A stretch of 64,000 nucleotides of DNA from Streptomyces albicerus (GTDB lineage: Bacteria; Actinomycetota; Actinomycetes; Streptomycetales; Streptomycetaceae), in assembly GCF_008905045.1 (NCBI RefSeq), contig NZ_VWMY01000002.1, positions 259,026-323,025 of the forward strand. Reading direction: 5' to 3'. Every line of letters starts with the position of its first letter. Within the stretch, counting starts at the first letter, position 1. Made by a program: the position numbers and the translations under genes. Below are positions 31,519 through 40,952 of the stretch, piece by piece. Under the pieces are notes generated by a model. That model ran no database searches, had not been told where the DNA came from, and saw nothing but the letters and a program-made list of their open reading frames with translations.

Positions 31519-33324
31519 CGTCCCCGGCAGCCGGTCGGCCGGGGCTTTGCCGGCCGGCTGCCAGGTGCCGACCAGGTCGCGGTAGAGCGGCGACCGCTCC
31601 AGCAGCTCGCCATGGCTGCCGTACGCGGTCCGACGGCCGTCCATGACCAGGACCCGGTCGGCCCGGAGGGCGGAGCTGACGCGGTGCGCGACCACCACGA
31701 GCGTGCCGCTCCGCCGCGCGAAGGCGCGCTCCGCGCGGTCCTCCGCCTCCGGGTCCAGATGACAGGTCGCCTCGTCGAGCAGGGCGAGGGGAGCGTGCGC
31801 GAGGTAGGCGCGGGTCAGGGCGATGAGCTGGCGCTCCCCTGCGGAGAGGGCTCCGGGGTCGACGGAGGCCGTCGGGCCGCCGAGTCTGTCGAGCAGAGCG
31901 GTGAGACCGACGGCCTCGGCCGCGGCCAGCAGCTCCGCCTCCGGCACGGGCGCCGGCCGCAGGTGGCCGAGGTTCTCGGCGAGCGTGCCGGTGAAGACGT
32001 ATGCCTCCTGCGGGATCAGTACGCGAGTGGGTGTCGCGGGGTGTCCGGGCACCGGGCGTACGTCGATGGAGCCCCTGGTCGGTTCGAGGAGTCCGGCCAT
32101 GAGTGCCGTGAGCGTGGACTTGCCGATGCCGCTCGGGCCCACGATCGCCAGGTGGGTGCCATGGGGGATGAGCAGGTCGAGGCCCTCGATGACCGGCTCG
32201 CTGGAGGGGCCGTAGGCGAAGGTGACGGAGGAGAGGGCGACGGCGGGGGGAGGAGCGGAGTGCGCGACGGCTGAGGGGGGAGCCGAATTCCGTATCGGGG
32301 CGGTCGCCGGTGCCGGGGCGTCCGGTGTGAGTCGGCGGAGTACGACCGCCAGCCGGGAGCCGCTCGTGCCCAGGCCGTGGATCAGGTTCTGGAGGGCCGG
32401 GAGCAGCGACTGGGTGACGTAGGCGAGGGCGCCCACCAGGGCGCCGGGCGTGACGCCGTGGGCGAGGAGCCAGGGGGCGGTCGCGAGCAGGAGGACGATC
32501 GGGAGTTGTCCGCCGATCGCGAGGGACACCACGCGCAGGACGCCCCAGCGGGCCAGGGAGCGCGCGGCGCGCTGCTCGGCCGCGATCCGCGCGCTCACGT
32601 CGGCGGCGACCTGTTCCTCGGCACCGGCTGCGGTGATGTCCCGCAACGCGGGGCAGACGGCACCCAGTTGGGCGGCGAGATCCTCGTCGGCGACGAGGAA
32701 CGCCTCCTGGCGGCGGGTCAGAGGTCGCAGGGTCAGCGCGAACAGGGCCAGGCCGGCGAAGAGCGGTGGCGCCACCACGAGCACCAGCAGCGGCGCGAGC
32801 GAGAACAGGCCGATGAGCGCGCCCGCGGCGGTGAACACGAACGAGCGCGACACCATCACGAGTCCGGCGAAGGTGTCGCGGGCGATCTCCACCTGCTGGG
32901 TGAGCCGGGACAGCGCGCCCCTGTCCGCGTCCCGCACCCCTCGCTCGACCACGTTCCGCACGAGCCGGTCCCGCAACGGCTCGACCAGCGCTGCCACGGC
33001 TCCGTAGACCCGCCCGGTGCCATACGCCCCGACGACCACGGCGACGGCGGCGGCGCCGAGCCAGCCGAGACCGACGCCCACCCGTCCCGCCAGGAACCCC
33101 GCGTCGAGGGCCCGCGCGAGCGCGTACCCGGTGAGGAAGGTCTGCCCCGTCTCCAGCACGGACCACGCGGCGAGCCGCACGACCACGCTCCGCCTGGCCC
33201 ACAGGAAGCGCAGTCCGCGCCGGTGGACGCCGCTGCGCCGGTCCGACGCCGGGCTCACGGAGCGCTCGGCGCGCGGCGCCTCGCTTCCGGACCGGCGGTC
33301 GTCCAGTAGGTCCGAGGAGCTCAT
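31360..33324 (-). CDS. ramB: RamB-like ABC transporter half-molecule
   Basis: 654-residue exporter half-transporter. The membrane domain occupies about 45-330 and the ATPase about 370-600: Walker A GPSGIGKSTLTALMAG, signature LSAGERQLIALTRAYL, Walker B LALLDEATCHLD. The natural end expected for the family is near YRDLVGTWQP. The frame continues about 50 residues further, antisense to ramR, before a stop. It overlaps the upstream ABC gene as ATGA. With RamA it is expected to export the modified SapB-type peptide. No peptidase domain is present, as in ram clusters. Confidence 0.87.
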   Translation of the reverse strand: MSSSDLLDDRRSGSEAPRAERSVSPASDRRSGVHRRGLRFLWARRSVVVRLAAWSVLETGQTFLTGYALARALDAGFLAGRVGVGLGWLGAAAVAVVVGAYGTGRVYGAVAALVEPLRDRLVRNVVERGVRDADRGALSRLTQQVEIARDTFAGLVMVSRSFVFTAAGALIGLFSLAPLLVLVVAPPLFAGLALFALTLRPLTRRQEAFLVADEDLAAQLGAVCPALRDITAAGAEEQVAADVSARIAAEQRAARSLARWGVLRVVSLAIGGQLPIVLLLATAPWLLAHGVTPGALVGALAYVTQSLLPALQNLIHGLGTSGSRLAVVLRRLTPDAPAPATAPIRNSAPPSAVAHSAPPPAVALSSVTFAYGPSSEPVIEGLDLLIPHGTHLAIVGPSGIGKSTLTALMAGLLEPTRGSIDVRPVPGHPATPTRVLIPQEAYVFTGTLAENLGHLRPAPVPEAELLAAAEAVGLTALLDRLGGPTASVDPGALSAGERQLIALTRAYLAHAPLALLDEATCHLDPEAEDRAERAFARRSGTLVVVAHRVSSALRADRVLVMDGRRTAYGSHGELLERSPLYRDLVGTWQPAGKAPADRLPGTSQPALALRDADGVDAVAGPGLPRDRRHVVAYGPVGQMKAPGDLRHGGALGGE

Positions 33325-35132
33325 CGGCTCCCTCCGCTCTGCTCGCCACCCGGCGGCGCATCACCCTCGTACGGGGCCGCACCGCCCCCGAACACCCGCC
33401 GGTACTCGGCCACTTCCCACAACTCCGCATGCCGCCCCACCGCCCGCACCCGCCCTCCGTCCAGCCACGCCACCGTGTCCGCCCGCGCCGCCGTGGACGC
33501 CCGGTGGGCGACGACCAGGCGGCTGCCTCCGGGCGTATGGCGGAAGAGCGCCTCGGTGACGCGGTGTTCCGTCACCGTGTCGAGGCTCGACAGCGCGTCG
33601 TCCAGGATCAGAAGCCGCCCGCCGCGGGCGAACGCCCGTGCCAGGCCGAGGCGTTGGGACTCGCCGCCGGAGAGCGGGGCTTCGGCGCAGGGTGTCGCGA
33701 AGCCGCGGGGCAGACGGTGTACGAAGTCGTCGGCGCGGGCGGTACGGGCGGCTGCCCGGATCCGGTCCGGGGGCGGCGGAGGGTGGCCGAAGCCGATCGT
33801 GTCTTCGATGGTGTCGCCGAGCAGGGCGGGGCGTTCGAAGGCGTAACCGATCGCGCGGCGCAGTTCGCGCCGGTCCAGCTCGCGCAGCGGCACTCCGTCG
33901 AGCAGCACTTCGCCGCTGTCCGGGTCGGCGAGCCGTCCGGCGACGGCGGCGAGCAGTGACTTGCCCGTGCCCGAGCGTCCGACGACGGCCAGTGTGGTCC
34001 CGCCCGGCACGACGAGGTCGACACCGTCCAGCACGGTCCGCCCGGCACGCCGGACAGTCACCTCGCACAGTTCTAACCGGCCCTGTCCCGGCGGGAGATG
34101 ACGCTTCCCGTAGGTCGCCGCGGGCTCGTCCAGCATGGCGCCGAGACGTCGCCCCGAAGCCCGCGCCTCGACCAGTCCGCCGAGCCGGCCGACCAGTATG
34201 CCGACGCCCGTCGCCAGCACCGCGTACCGCGAGGCGGCGAGCAACTCGCCGATGGAAAGCCGGTGTTGGGCGATCAGCAGGCCCGCCGTGGCCAGCACCG
34301 CGATCTGCAGCAGCGGCGCCACCGCCACGGCCTGCGCGGCGGCGCGCCCCTGGACACGCCACATCCGGTGGCCCTCGCGGGACAGTTCGGGGAGAGGCCG
34401 CAGGATGCGCGCCACTTCCTTGTCGGCGGTTCCGCCCGCCGCGATGGTGCGCGCACCGCCGATGGCCTCCGACAGTGCGCCCGCGATCCGCCCCTGCGCG
34501 TCCTGGTAACGCGCCACGCACTCCGACGAGTTGATCGTGAAGGCCCGGAGCACCGCCGCCACGACGGGTGCCCCGCCCAGGAACACCAACGCCAACCAGG
34601 GGTTGATCAACCAGAGCGCCACCACAGCTCCGACCGGAGCGGCCAGGGCGGCGAGGACACCGGCGAGGCCGGCCGGGGCGGTTCCGGCCTGTGCGGCGTT
34701 GCCGACCAGACGCGCGACGAGTTCGCCCGGCCTGAACCGGCCGGCGGCCCGCGGTCCCACGCCCAGCACGTGCCCTGTCAGGCGCTCGCGCAGCCACGCC
34801 GTGGCCCGGGCGTTCGTGGTCGCGCCGAGCACCGTCTCGCACGCGTCGAGCACGGCGAGCGCGAGTACCAAGGCGGTGCAGTACAGCACCCAGCGCGTGG
34901 CGCGGGAGGGATCCGTCAGCAGGACGTCGAGGGTCCGGCCCAGCGCGGCCGGCAGCAGCAGGCTCGCCGCCGTCGCGGCCGTGGTCAACAACCCGAGGGT
35001 CACACAGCGGACGCCGCTGTGCCGGGTCGCCGCACGCAACAGCGCACCACCGTGCAGGACCCCGGGCGGCCCCTCCCCACGAGGGGTCGGGAACCGCCCG
35101 GAGCCGTAGGAACGCGGTGCTGTCAGAGACAC
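33321..35132 (-). CDS. ramA: RamA-like ABC transporter half-molecule
   Basis: 603-residue half-transporter. The first membrane helix is near VTLGLLTTAATAASLLLPAALG. The ATPase has Walker A GRSGTGKSLLAAVAG (Ser-Leu rather than the common Ser-Thr), signature LSGGESQRLGLARAFA and Walker B LLILDDALSSLD, where Asp replaces the usual catalytic Glu. That loss suggests one weak ATP site in a RamA-RamB heterodimer. The start is uncertain. GTG 35132 overlaps the end of ramS by 10 bp and gives a sensible N-terminus, but no good ribosome binding site is visible, so coupling to ramS translation is likely. Confidence 0.85.
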   Translation of the reverse strand: MSLTAPRSYGSGRFPTPRGEGPPGVLHGGALLRAATRHSGVRCVTLGLLTTAATAASLLLPAALGRTLDVLLTDPSRATRWVLYCTALVLALAVLDACETVLGATTNARATAWLRERLTGHVLGVGPRAAGRFRPGELVARLVGNAAQAGTAPAGLAGVLAALAAPVGAVVALWLINPWLALVFLGGAPVVAAVLRAFTINSSECVARYQDAQGRIAGALSEAIGGARTIAAGGTADKEVARILRPLPELSREGHRMWRVQGRAAAQAVAVAPLLQIAVLATAGLLIAQHRLSIGELLAASRYAVLATGVGILVGRLGGLVEARASGRRLGAMLDEPAATYGKRHLPPGQGRLELCEVTVRRAGRTVLDGVDLVVPGGTTLAVVGRSGTGKSLLAAVAGRLADPDSGEVLLDGVPLRELDRRELRRAIGYAFERPALLGDTIEDTIGFGHPPPPPDRIRAAARTARADDFVHRLPRGFATPCAEAPLSGGESQRLGLARAFARGGRLLILDDALSSLDTVTEHRVTEALFRHTPGGSRLVVAHRASTAARADTVAWLDGGRVRAVGRHAELWEVAEYRRVFGGGAAPYEGDAPPGGEQSGGSR

Positions 35133-35239
35133 AGGGTGATGCTGGCGGCGCTGACGCACGAGAGCAGGCTGAGGGTGCTGTTCGCGGCACCGTCCATGTG
35201 CTCGTCGGTCTCCATCGTCTGCAGGTCGAGAAGTGCCAT
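35123..35239 (-). CDS. ramS: RamS/AmfS-like class III lanthipeptide precursor
   Basis: 38-residue peptide beginning MALLDLQTMET, as in AmfS of S. griseus. The leader is residues 1-20. The core STLSLLSCVSAASITLCL contains two Ser-x-x-Ser-x-x-x-Cys motifs (Ser 21/Ser 24/Cys 28 and Ser 30/Ser 33/Cys 37), the substrate pattern for labionin or lanthionine rings. The product would be a SapB-type morphogenetic surfactant peptide used in aerial growth. The ribosome binding site AAAGGA lies 8 nt upstream. It sits between ramC and ramA. SapB rings differ in the residues between Cys 28 and Ser 30: only one residue here, against a longer stretch in SapB. Confidence 0.93.
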   Translation of the reverse strand: MALLDLQTMETDEHMDGAANSTLSLLSCVSAASITLCL

Positions 35240-35306
35240 GTCGTTTTCCTTTCCCTGTGGGGGACGGGGGTTGGATCACGACTCCGCCGTGCGGCGGAAC
35301 CGCGTA

Positions 35307-38105
35307 TCAGGGCTGCCGTCGCGGCGGCGGCAGGAACGGCAGATGGGCGGGGACCTCGCCGTCGAGGGCGGCGCCGAGCGCGAGCAGGCACCCTGCCGTT
35401 CCGGTGCCCAGGTCCATGGAGAGGCGCATCATCTGGTGCCCGGGGAAGGCCAGTTGGCCCTGATAGGGCATCGCGAACCAGCCGAGCCCGGCGACCTGCG
35501 CGGCGAGCTGTTCGGCAGCCGCGCCCGTGCGGCTCAGATGCAGGATCATGCCGGCCCGGCCCTGGAACAACCCGGGCTGCGCGTAGAAACGTGAGGTGGC
35601 GGCGATCAGGATGCCCGAGCGCGCCCGCTCGAACTCGTCCCGACCGGCTGTGTCTTCGCTGTCCTCGCCCCGGCCCGCTGTGTCTTCGCTGTCCTCGTCC
35701 AGGCCGGCCCTGTCTCCGCCGTCCTCTTCCCGGCCCGCCTCCACGTGCGCGAGGTAGTCGTCGACGACCATGCCGATTCCCGCGCTGCCGTCGCCGAGAT
35801 AGGGCAGCGTGCGCCGGCCCTCGTCGACCTCCAGGCTGCCGCCCCGCTGTACGACACAGCATTCGAGGTCCCGCCGCAGCGCGTCGGCCGCCGCCGTCAG
35901 CAGCGCGGGGTCACCGGTCGCCTCATAGCGGCGCAGCAGGAACAGCGCGGGCCCGCTCGCGCCGCGGAGGAGCCCGGCACGCCGGTTCTTCTTCGGGCCG
36001 GGCCGCGGCTCGGCGAGCCGCTCCCGCAGGATCCGTGCCACCTCCGCGGCCCGTGCGTCCAGCTCCGACTCCCCGGTCGTGCACGCCAGTCGGTCGAGCA
36101 CCAGGCCGAGTCCGGCGAGCCCTCCGCGCAGGTCGGACGACAGCTTCCGCCACTTCTCCGTGAGCACACCGTCGACGAGGTCCAGCGCCCGCTGCCGGTG
36201 CCCGAGCCGGTCGAGTACGTACGCCACGCCCGCCAGCCCGTCGTACAGCCCGAGCGGCGTTCCGGCCGGCACCGGGTCGGTGTGGTCGAGCAGCCAGCGC
36301 TCGCCCTCCTCGTACCGGCCCGCGCCGGTCTCGGCCAGGGCGTACAGCACGCCCGCCGCTCCGTACGCGAGTCCGAGCCCGCCACCGTCGGAGAACTGGG
36401 CGATGTCGCCCGGAAAGAGGCGGTCGTCGCGCTCCGGGGTGGCCGAGGCGAGGATCGCCTTGACCATGGAGTCACGGCTGTACGGCCAGTCGCCGGGCTC
36501 GGCGAGGGTCGCGTACGGCGAGGCGGCGGCGGACTGCGAGGCGGCTTCGGGAGCCGGTGAGGCGGCCGCGGGGCTCGATGAGGCGGCCGCGGGGCTCGAT
36601 GAGGCGGCCGCGGGGCTCGGCGAGGCGGCCGCGGGAGCCGGTCCGTCCGCCGAGGGAGTCGAGGAGACCCGCGTGATCTCGGCGACCGCCTCCTCCAGGA
36701 ACTGCCGTGGTACGTCCGGGAATTGCCCGGAGATGACCTCGGCGAGGTGCGCCGCCTTGGCGCGGTCCACCACGAACAGCGTGGTGACCGGCATGAACAG
36801 CGCGAGCCGCAGACACGCGAGCGCGTACCGGTCCACGTCCGCGCCCGTCCGGTCCGGCGGTGCGAAGAACCCCGGGTGGGCGACGACTTGGCGGCCGTTC
36901 TCCTCGATCGGTGCCGCCGCCTCGAAGTCGAGAAGGGCGACCGACTGTTCGTCGGGGGCGACCATGATGTTGAACACGTGCAGGTCGTTGAAGACCATCC
37001 CGCGCGCGTGCACCGCCTCGACCGCCTGCTCGACCAGGCGGTGGATGCGCAGCGCCCAGGCCGAGTAGTCGGCGACGGCGGCGGGGTCCGGCTCCGGGGA
37101 GAGCAGCGGATGCCGTTCGGCGAAGAAGGAGTTGAGTGGCCGCCCCTCCAGAAAGTCCATGACGAGGAAGCGGTGGTCACCGAGCGTGAACCAGTCACGC
37201 ACCTCGGGCACCACACCGAGCCCGGACAACCGCTCCAGGGCGTACCTCTCCCGTTCTAGCCGGGCGACGGCGTCCGCCCCGTCGGCGGCCAGGCCCGCGT
37301 GCGGCCGCCCTTCCTTGAGGACGACCCGGCGCCCGTCCCGGGTGTCGACGCCCGCGTAAACCCCGCCGCCGTTGGAGAAGTGCAGGGCCTTCTCGATGCG
37401 GTACGGCAGGTCGCCCACGGTCGTCGTGTTGCGCGCCGCCAGCTGCGGTTCCAGGAACGCCGGCAGCGTCACCCACTCCGGCACCTGGAAGGAGGGCGCC
37501 CGCCGGTCCGGCACGAGCCGCCCCTCGCCGTTCCGCACGGCGGGCACGAGCGTGCCGCGCTCATCGACGACGAAGGACCGCGCGAACGCGCCGTAGCGCA
37601 CATACAGCGGCCCGTCGTTCCAGCGCAGGTCGGTGAGGATGTACGGGCCTTCAAGGCCGTCCAGTAACTCACCCAACTCCCGTAGGGTGACGTGGAGTTG
37701 CTCCTCGTCCGCCGGGTAGACGGTGACGAACTTCCCGCTGGTGTCGCGGGCGGCGTACTTGACGTTCCGCAGATGGAGCAGATGCGGCCCCGGCACGAAC
37801 TTGAACGGGATCCGCCGCGGCACGCAGTAGTCCCACACGGCCGCCGCGATCCGCTCCGCGTTCTCCCGCGTGGCCGACGAGTGGATCTTCCAGCCCTGGG
37901 CCGGCCCGGACCGCGGCCTGCCCTCCCCGTCGACGGGCGTCATCGTCAGCCAGTCCCCGATCCGCGCCGCCCGCCACCCCTCAGGCACCGGACGCCGGGC
38001 CGGCTCGTAGGCGGGCGCCGCGTCGCTGCCCTCCCCGGCCGATCGGTCCGGCGTTTCGTAGAAGTGTCTGTCGGCCAGCGCGTAGACCTCGTACCGCTCG
38101 TCCAT
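35307..38105 (-). CDS. ramC: Class III lanthionine synthetase LanKC (RamC-like)
   Basis: 932-residue trifunctional enzyme that phosphorylates Ser/Thr of RamS, eliminates phosphate and cyclises onto Cys. The N-terminal lyase domain covers about 1-215. The kinase domain covers about 235-520, with VVLKEGR (ATP Lys), GMVFNDLHVFNIMV (catalytic loop) and ALLDFEAA (metal Asp). A Pro/Ala/Ser linker with four near-identical repeats precedes a LanC-like cyclase (about 560-932) that lacks the zinc-binding Cys-His-Gly motif, as expected for class III. A duplicated acidic stretch (GEDSEDTAGR) interrupts the cyclase near residue 805. Start ATG 38105 has GAGGGGAA 5 nt upstream. Confidence 0.93.
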   Translation of the reverse strand: MDERYEVYALADRHFYETPDRSAGEGSDAAPAYEPARRPVPEGWRAARIGDWLTMTPVDGEGRPRSGPAQGWKIHSSATRENAERIAAAVWDYCVPRRIPFKFVPGPHLLHLRNVKYAARDTSGKFVTVYPADEEQLHVTLRELGELLDGLEGPYILTDLRWNDGPLYVRYGAFARSFVVDERGTLVPAVRNGEGRLVPDRRAPSFQVPEWVTLPAFLEPQLAARNTTTVGDLPYRIEKALHFSNGGGVYAGVDTRDGRRVVLKEGRPHAGLAADGADAVARLERERYALERLSGLGVVPEVRDWFTLGDHRFLVMDFLEGRPLNSFFAERHPLLSPEPDPAAVADYSAWALRIHRLVEQAVEAVHARGMVFNDLHVFNIMVAPDEQSVALLDFEAAAPIEENGRQVVAHPGFFAPPDRTGADVDRYALACLRLALFMPVTTLFVVDRAKAAHLAEVISGQFPDVPRQFLEEAVAEITRVSSTPSADGPAPAAASPSPAAASSSPAAASSSPAAASPAPEAASQSAAASPYATLAEPGDWPYSRDSMVKAILASATPERDDRLFPGDIAQFSDGGGLGLAYGAAGVLYALAETGAGRYEEGERWLLDHTDPVPAGTPLGLYDGLAGVAYVLDRLGHRQRALDLVDGVLTEKWRKLSSDLRGGLAGLGLVLDRLACTTGESELDARAAEVARILRERLAEPRPGPKKNRRAGLLRGASGPALFLLRRYEATGDPALLTAAADALRRDLECCVVQRGGSLEVDEGRRTLPYLGDGSAGIGMVVDDYLAHVEAGREEDGGDRAGLDEDSEDTAGRGEDSEDTAGRDEFERARSGILIAATSRFYAQPGLFQGRAGMILHLSRTGAAAEQLAAQVAGLGWFAMPYQGQLAFPGHQMMRLSMDLGTGTAGCLLALGAALDGEVPAHLPFLPPPRRQP

Positions 38106-38446
38106 CGGATTCCCCTCGACGGCTCCCGCCCGAGCCTTCCATCCGGCCGAGGGCCCGGGACAGTCACGGCTGTCATGAGGTCACCGTGAAGAATGCACGG
38201 CTTCTTTCCGGACATCCGGGACGTCCTCACAAGCCGCCGGCGGCTCCGGGCCCGGCGCGCACCGCGCCCACCCGCCATACGCAGCGTGACCCCTGCCGGT
38301 GGACTTTTCGGTGACGTCCGAGGACGGTCGTGGGGCCGTCGAGGCGTCGGGGGCCCCGGCCCGGCGTACGCCCGCCGACCCGCCACCTGGCCCCGGAACG
38401 GTCACAGGGGCTGCGCGAGCGTCCTGGAAGCGCTGTAATTGCGGAC
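38106..38446. promoter_or_regulatory. Divergent promoter region of ramC and a SpoIIE phosphatase
   Basis: 341 bp without a gene. It contains an inverted repeat GACAG-N6-CTGTC at 38159-38174 and a CCGG-ACAT-CCGG element near 38211, both on the ramC side. In S. coelicolor the ramC promoter is bound by RamR, so these are candidate sites, but I cannot match them to a proven consensus. The phosphatase-proximal half is GC-rich and I see no clear element in it. Confidence 0.45.
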
Positions 38447-40915
38447 GTGGTCAGTGAGGGCGCTGCGGGACGCAGAACGAGAACGCTGCGTGCCGAACTT
38501 GCCCTCAAGGCGCTCCACGCGGATCTCGGCTCCGTGGAACGACTGCGGAGCGTGCTCGAACAGGCACTCGTTTTCAGTGGCGCGACGATCGCCGTCGTGT
38601 ACGCGCCGGGCGAGGGCGGTGACCAGCTGTGTCTGATCGAGTCGGCGGGTGTGCCCCGGGCCCTGTACGGGCTGCGTGACAGCTACCCGCTCTCCGGCGG
38701 CTCGCCCGCGGCGGACGCCTATCGGCTCGGGCAGCCTCTGTGGCTGAGCCCCGAGGAGCTCGCGGTGAGCCCCGGCGCCCGGCGGATGCCCGCCGGGGAC
38801 TTCTGGCTGGCCGCCGTGCCGCTGCCGCCCGACCCGCGCGGCGGCGGGTGTCTGGTCGCCGTGAGCGAGAGCCCTGGCGGCTTCCACACGGAGGACCGCA
38901 AGTGCCTGGAGCTGCTCGCCGAGGCCGTCTCCTTCCCGCCCACGTCCGGGGACACCGTCTCCGAGGAACTGGCCAGCAGCTCGTTCAGCCTGGCCATGGA
39001 CACCGGGCACGTCGAGGTCGACGACGAGATGCTGGAGCTGTTCGGGCTCGACCCCGACGAGTTCGACGGCAAGGTCGAGACCCTGCTGGGCATGACCGTG
39101 CCGGAGGACCTGCCCTCACTGATGTCCGTGGTGGAGGCCGACCACATGTCCATCGGCGAACGCGAGCTGGAGTTCCGCATCCTCCAGCCCACCGGCCAGC
39201 AGCGGTGGCTCAGGCTGCGCGCCCGGCTGCTGGCCGCCGCCGAGGGGCGCCCCTCCCGGCTGGTGGGAACCGTCGCCGACGCCTCGAAGCTGCGCTCCGG
39301 CGGCAACGAAGTGGCTCGCGTCCAGCGCCTCGCCGCCGCCCTCGCCACCGCGGGCACCGTCCGCGACGTCAGCCAGGCCGTCGTCACCGCCCTGCGCCGC
39401 CCCCTGATGGCCGACCGGATCGCCCTGGCCGAGCTGGAGGGCGACCGCCTCGTCGTCACCGTCCTCGACCCGCCGGAGCCGGAGGCCTGGCCCGAGGTGT
39501 GGCGCACCGAGTGGCGCTCGGAGTGGCCCGACGCGCCCGTACGCACCATGCCGACCCTGGCGGCCGCCCTGCGCGAGGGCCGTGCGGCGATCTGGCCCGC
39601 CGGAACCCCGCTGGAACCGGCGCTCGCCGACGTCGGCCCCGGCGGCCTCGCCGTCCTGCCGCTGCCGGCCGGCGGCCGTATGGCCGGCGCCTGCCTCATC
39701 GGCTGGGACACCCCGCACGACTTCGGCCCCGACGAGCGCGCCCTGCTCACCGCCTCCGCGGGACTCGCGGGCCAGGCCCTGATGCGCGCCCACGCCTTCG
39801 ACGCCGAACACGAGCTCGTCGGCATGCTCCAGCGCACCCTCCTGCCGCGCCGGCTGCCGCCCCTGCCCGGCGCGGTCGCCGTCGCCCGCTATCTGCCCAC
39901 CACGGCGGGCCTGGAGGTCGGCGGGGACTGGTACGACGTGATCCCGCTGCCCGACAACCACGTCGCCCTCGTCATCGGCGACGTCCAGGGACACAACGCC
40001 GGAGCCGCCACCCTCATGGGCCAGATGCGCACCGCCCTGCGCGCGTACGCCGTCGAGGGCCACCCCCCGGACGTGGTGGTCTCGCACGCCAACCGGCTGC
40101 TCATGGACATGGAGACCGACCTCTTCGCCACCTGCTGCTACGTCGACGTCGACTTGGCGGAGGGCACCGCCTGGTGCGTACGCGCCGGACATCTGCCGCC
40201 CGTCCTGCGCCACCCGGACGGCAGCACCGAGATCGTCGTCACCGCGGGCGGCCCGCCGCTCGGCGTCATCACACAGGCCGACTTCCCGATGAGCCCGCTG
40301 CCGCTCCAGCCCGGCACCGTCGTGGCCCTCACCACGGACGGCCTGGTCGAGTCCGCCGAACTCGACATGGAGGACGGTCTGGACCGACTGGCCGAGGCGC
40401 TGGCCGCCGCCGACCCCGCCCGCCTCGGACTCGTCGCCGACGCCCTGCTCGCGGACGCCAACCGCAGCGACGACGTGGCCCTGCTCCTCATGCGCTACGA
40501 CGGCATGGACCTACGGCCGCTGCGCGAGAGCTGGACGGTGTGGCGCGTACCCGAGGCCGTCCGGCACGCCCGCCGCTTCACCAAGCGCACCCTGCGCGCC
40601 TGGGGCGTGACGGAGGATTCCGACGCCATCCTCCTGGTCGTCTCCGAACTGGTCACCAACGCCCTCGTGCACACCGACGGCCAGGTCCGCCTGGACCTCA
40701 CCCTCATCAACAGCCGCTTCCGCATCGCCGTCGCCGACATCTCACCGCGTACACCCATCAAGCCCACCAGCATCGGCTGGGAGGCCACCGGCGGCCGCGG
40801 CATCCTCCTCGTCGAGGCCCTGTCGGCGGCCTGGGGAACGGTGCCGGTCAGCGGCGGCAAACAGGTGTGGGCCGAGCTCGTCCTGACCGAACCGCCCGCC
40901 CCAGGGCCCTCCTGA
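38447..40915 (+). CDS. GAF-PAS-GAF-SpoIIE phosphatase with HATPase domain
   Basis: About 822 residues combining both enzymes of a partner switch. A GAF region (about 35-165) is followed by a PAS domain (about 185-285, with a VEVDDEMLELFGLDPDEF start), a second GAF (about 300-440) and a PP2C/SpoIIE phosphatase (about 450-680: LEVGGDWYDVI, VIGDVQGHN, LTTDGLVES). The C-terminal RsbW-like HATPase (about 690-815) has N-box ELVTNALVHT and G-box GGRGILLV. It may both phosphorylate and dephosphorylate anti-anti-sigma factors. The start GTG 38447 is a best guess with no clear ribosome binding site. Confidence 0.88.
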   Translation: MVSEGAAGRRTRTLRAELALKALHADLGSVERLRSVLEQALVFSGATIAVVYAPGEGGDQLCLIESAGVPRALYGLRDSYPLSGGSPAADAYRLGQPLWLSPEELAVSPGARRMPAGDFWLAAVPLPPDPRGGGCLVAVSESPGGFHTEDRKCLELLAEAVSFPPTSGDTVSEELASSSFSLAMDTGHVEVDDEMLELFGLDPDEFDGKVETLLGMTVPEDLPSLMSVVEADHMSIGERELEFRILQPTGQQRWLRLRARLLAAAEGRPSRLVGTVADASKLRSGGNEVARVQRLAAALATAGTVRDVSQAVVTALRRPLMADRIALAELEGDRLVVTVLDPPEPEAWPEVWRTEWRSEWPDAPVRTMPTLAAALREGRAAIWPAGTPLEPALADVGPGGLAVLPLPAGGRMAGACLIGWDTPHDFGPDERALLTASAGLAGQALMRAHAFDAEHELVGMLQRTLLPRRLPPLPGAVAVARYLPTTAGLEVGGDWYDVIPLPDNHVALVIGDVQGHNAGAATLMGQMRTALRAYAVEGHPPDVVVSHANRLLMDMETDLFATCCYVDVDLAEGTAWCVRAGHLPPVLRHPDGSTEIVVTAGGPPLGVITQADFPMSPLPLQPGTVVALTTDGLVESAELDMEDGLDRLAEALAAADPARLGLVADALLADANRSDDVALLLMRYDGMDLRPLRESWTVWRVPEAVRHARRFTKRTLRAWGVTEDSDAILLVVSELVTNALVHTDGQVRLDLTLINSRFRIAVADISPRTPIKPTSIGWEATGGRGILLVEALSAAWGTVPVSGGKQVWAELVLTEPPAPGPS

Positions 40916-40952
40916 CGGATCTCCGTGGGAGAAGGACCCTAGGCTGAGCGGC

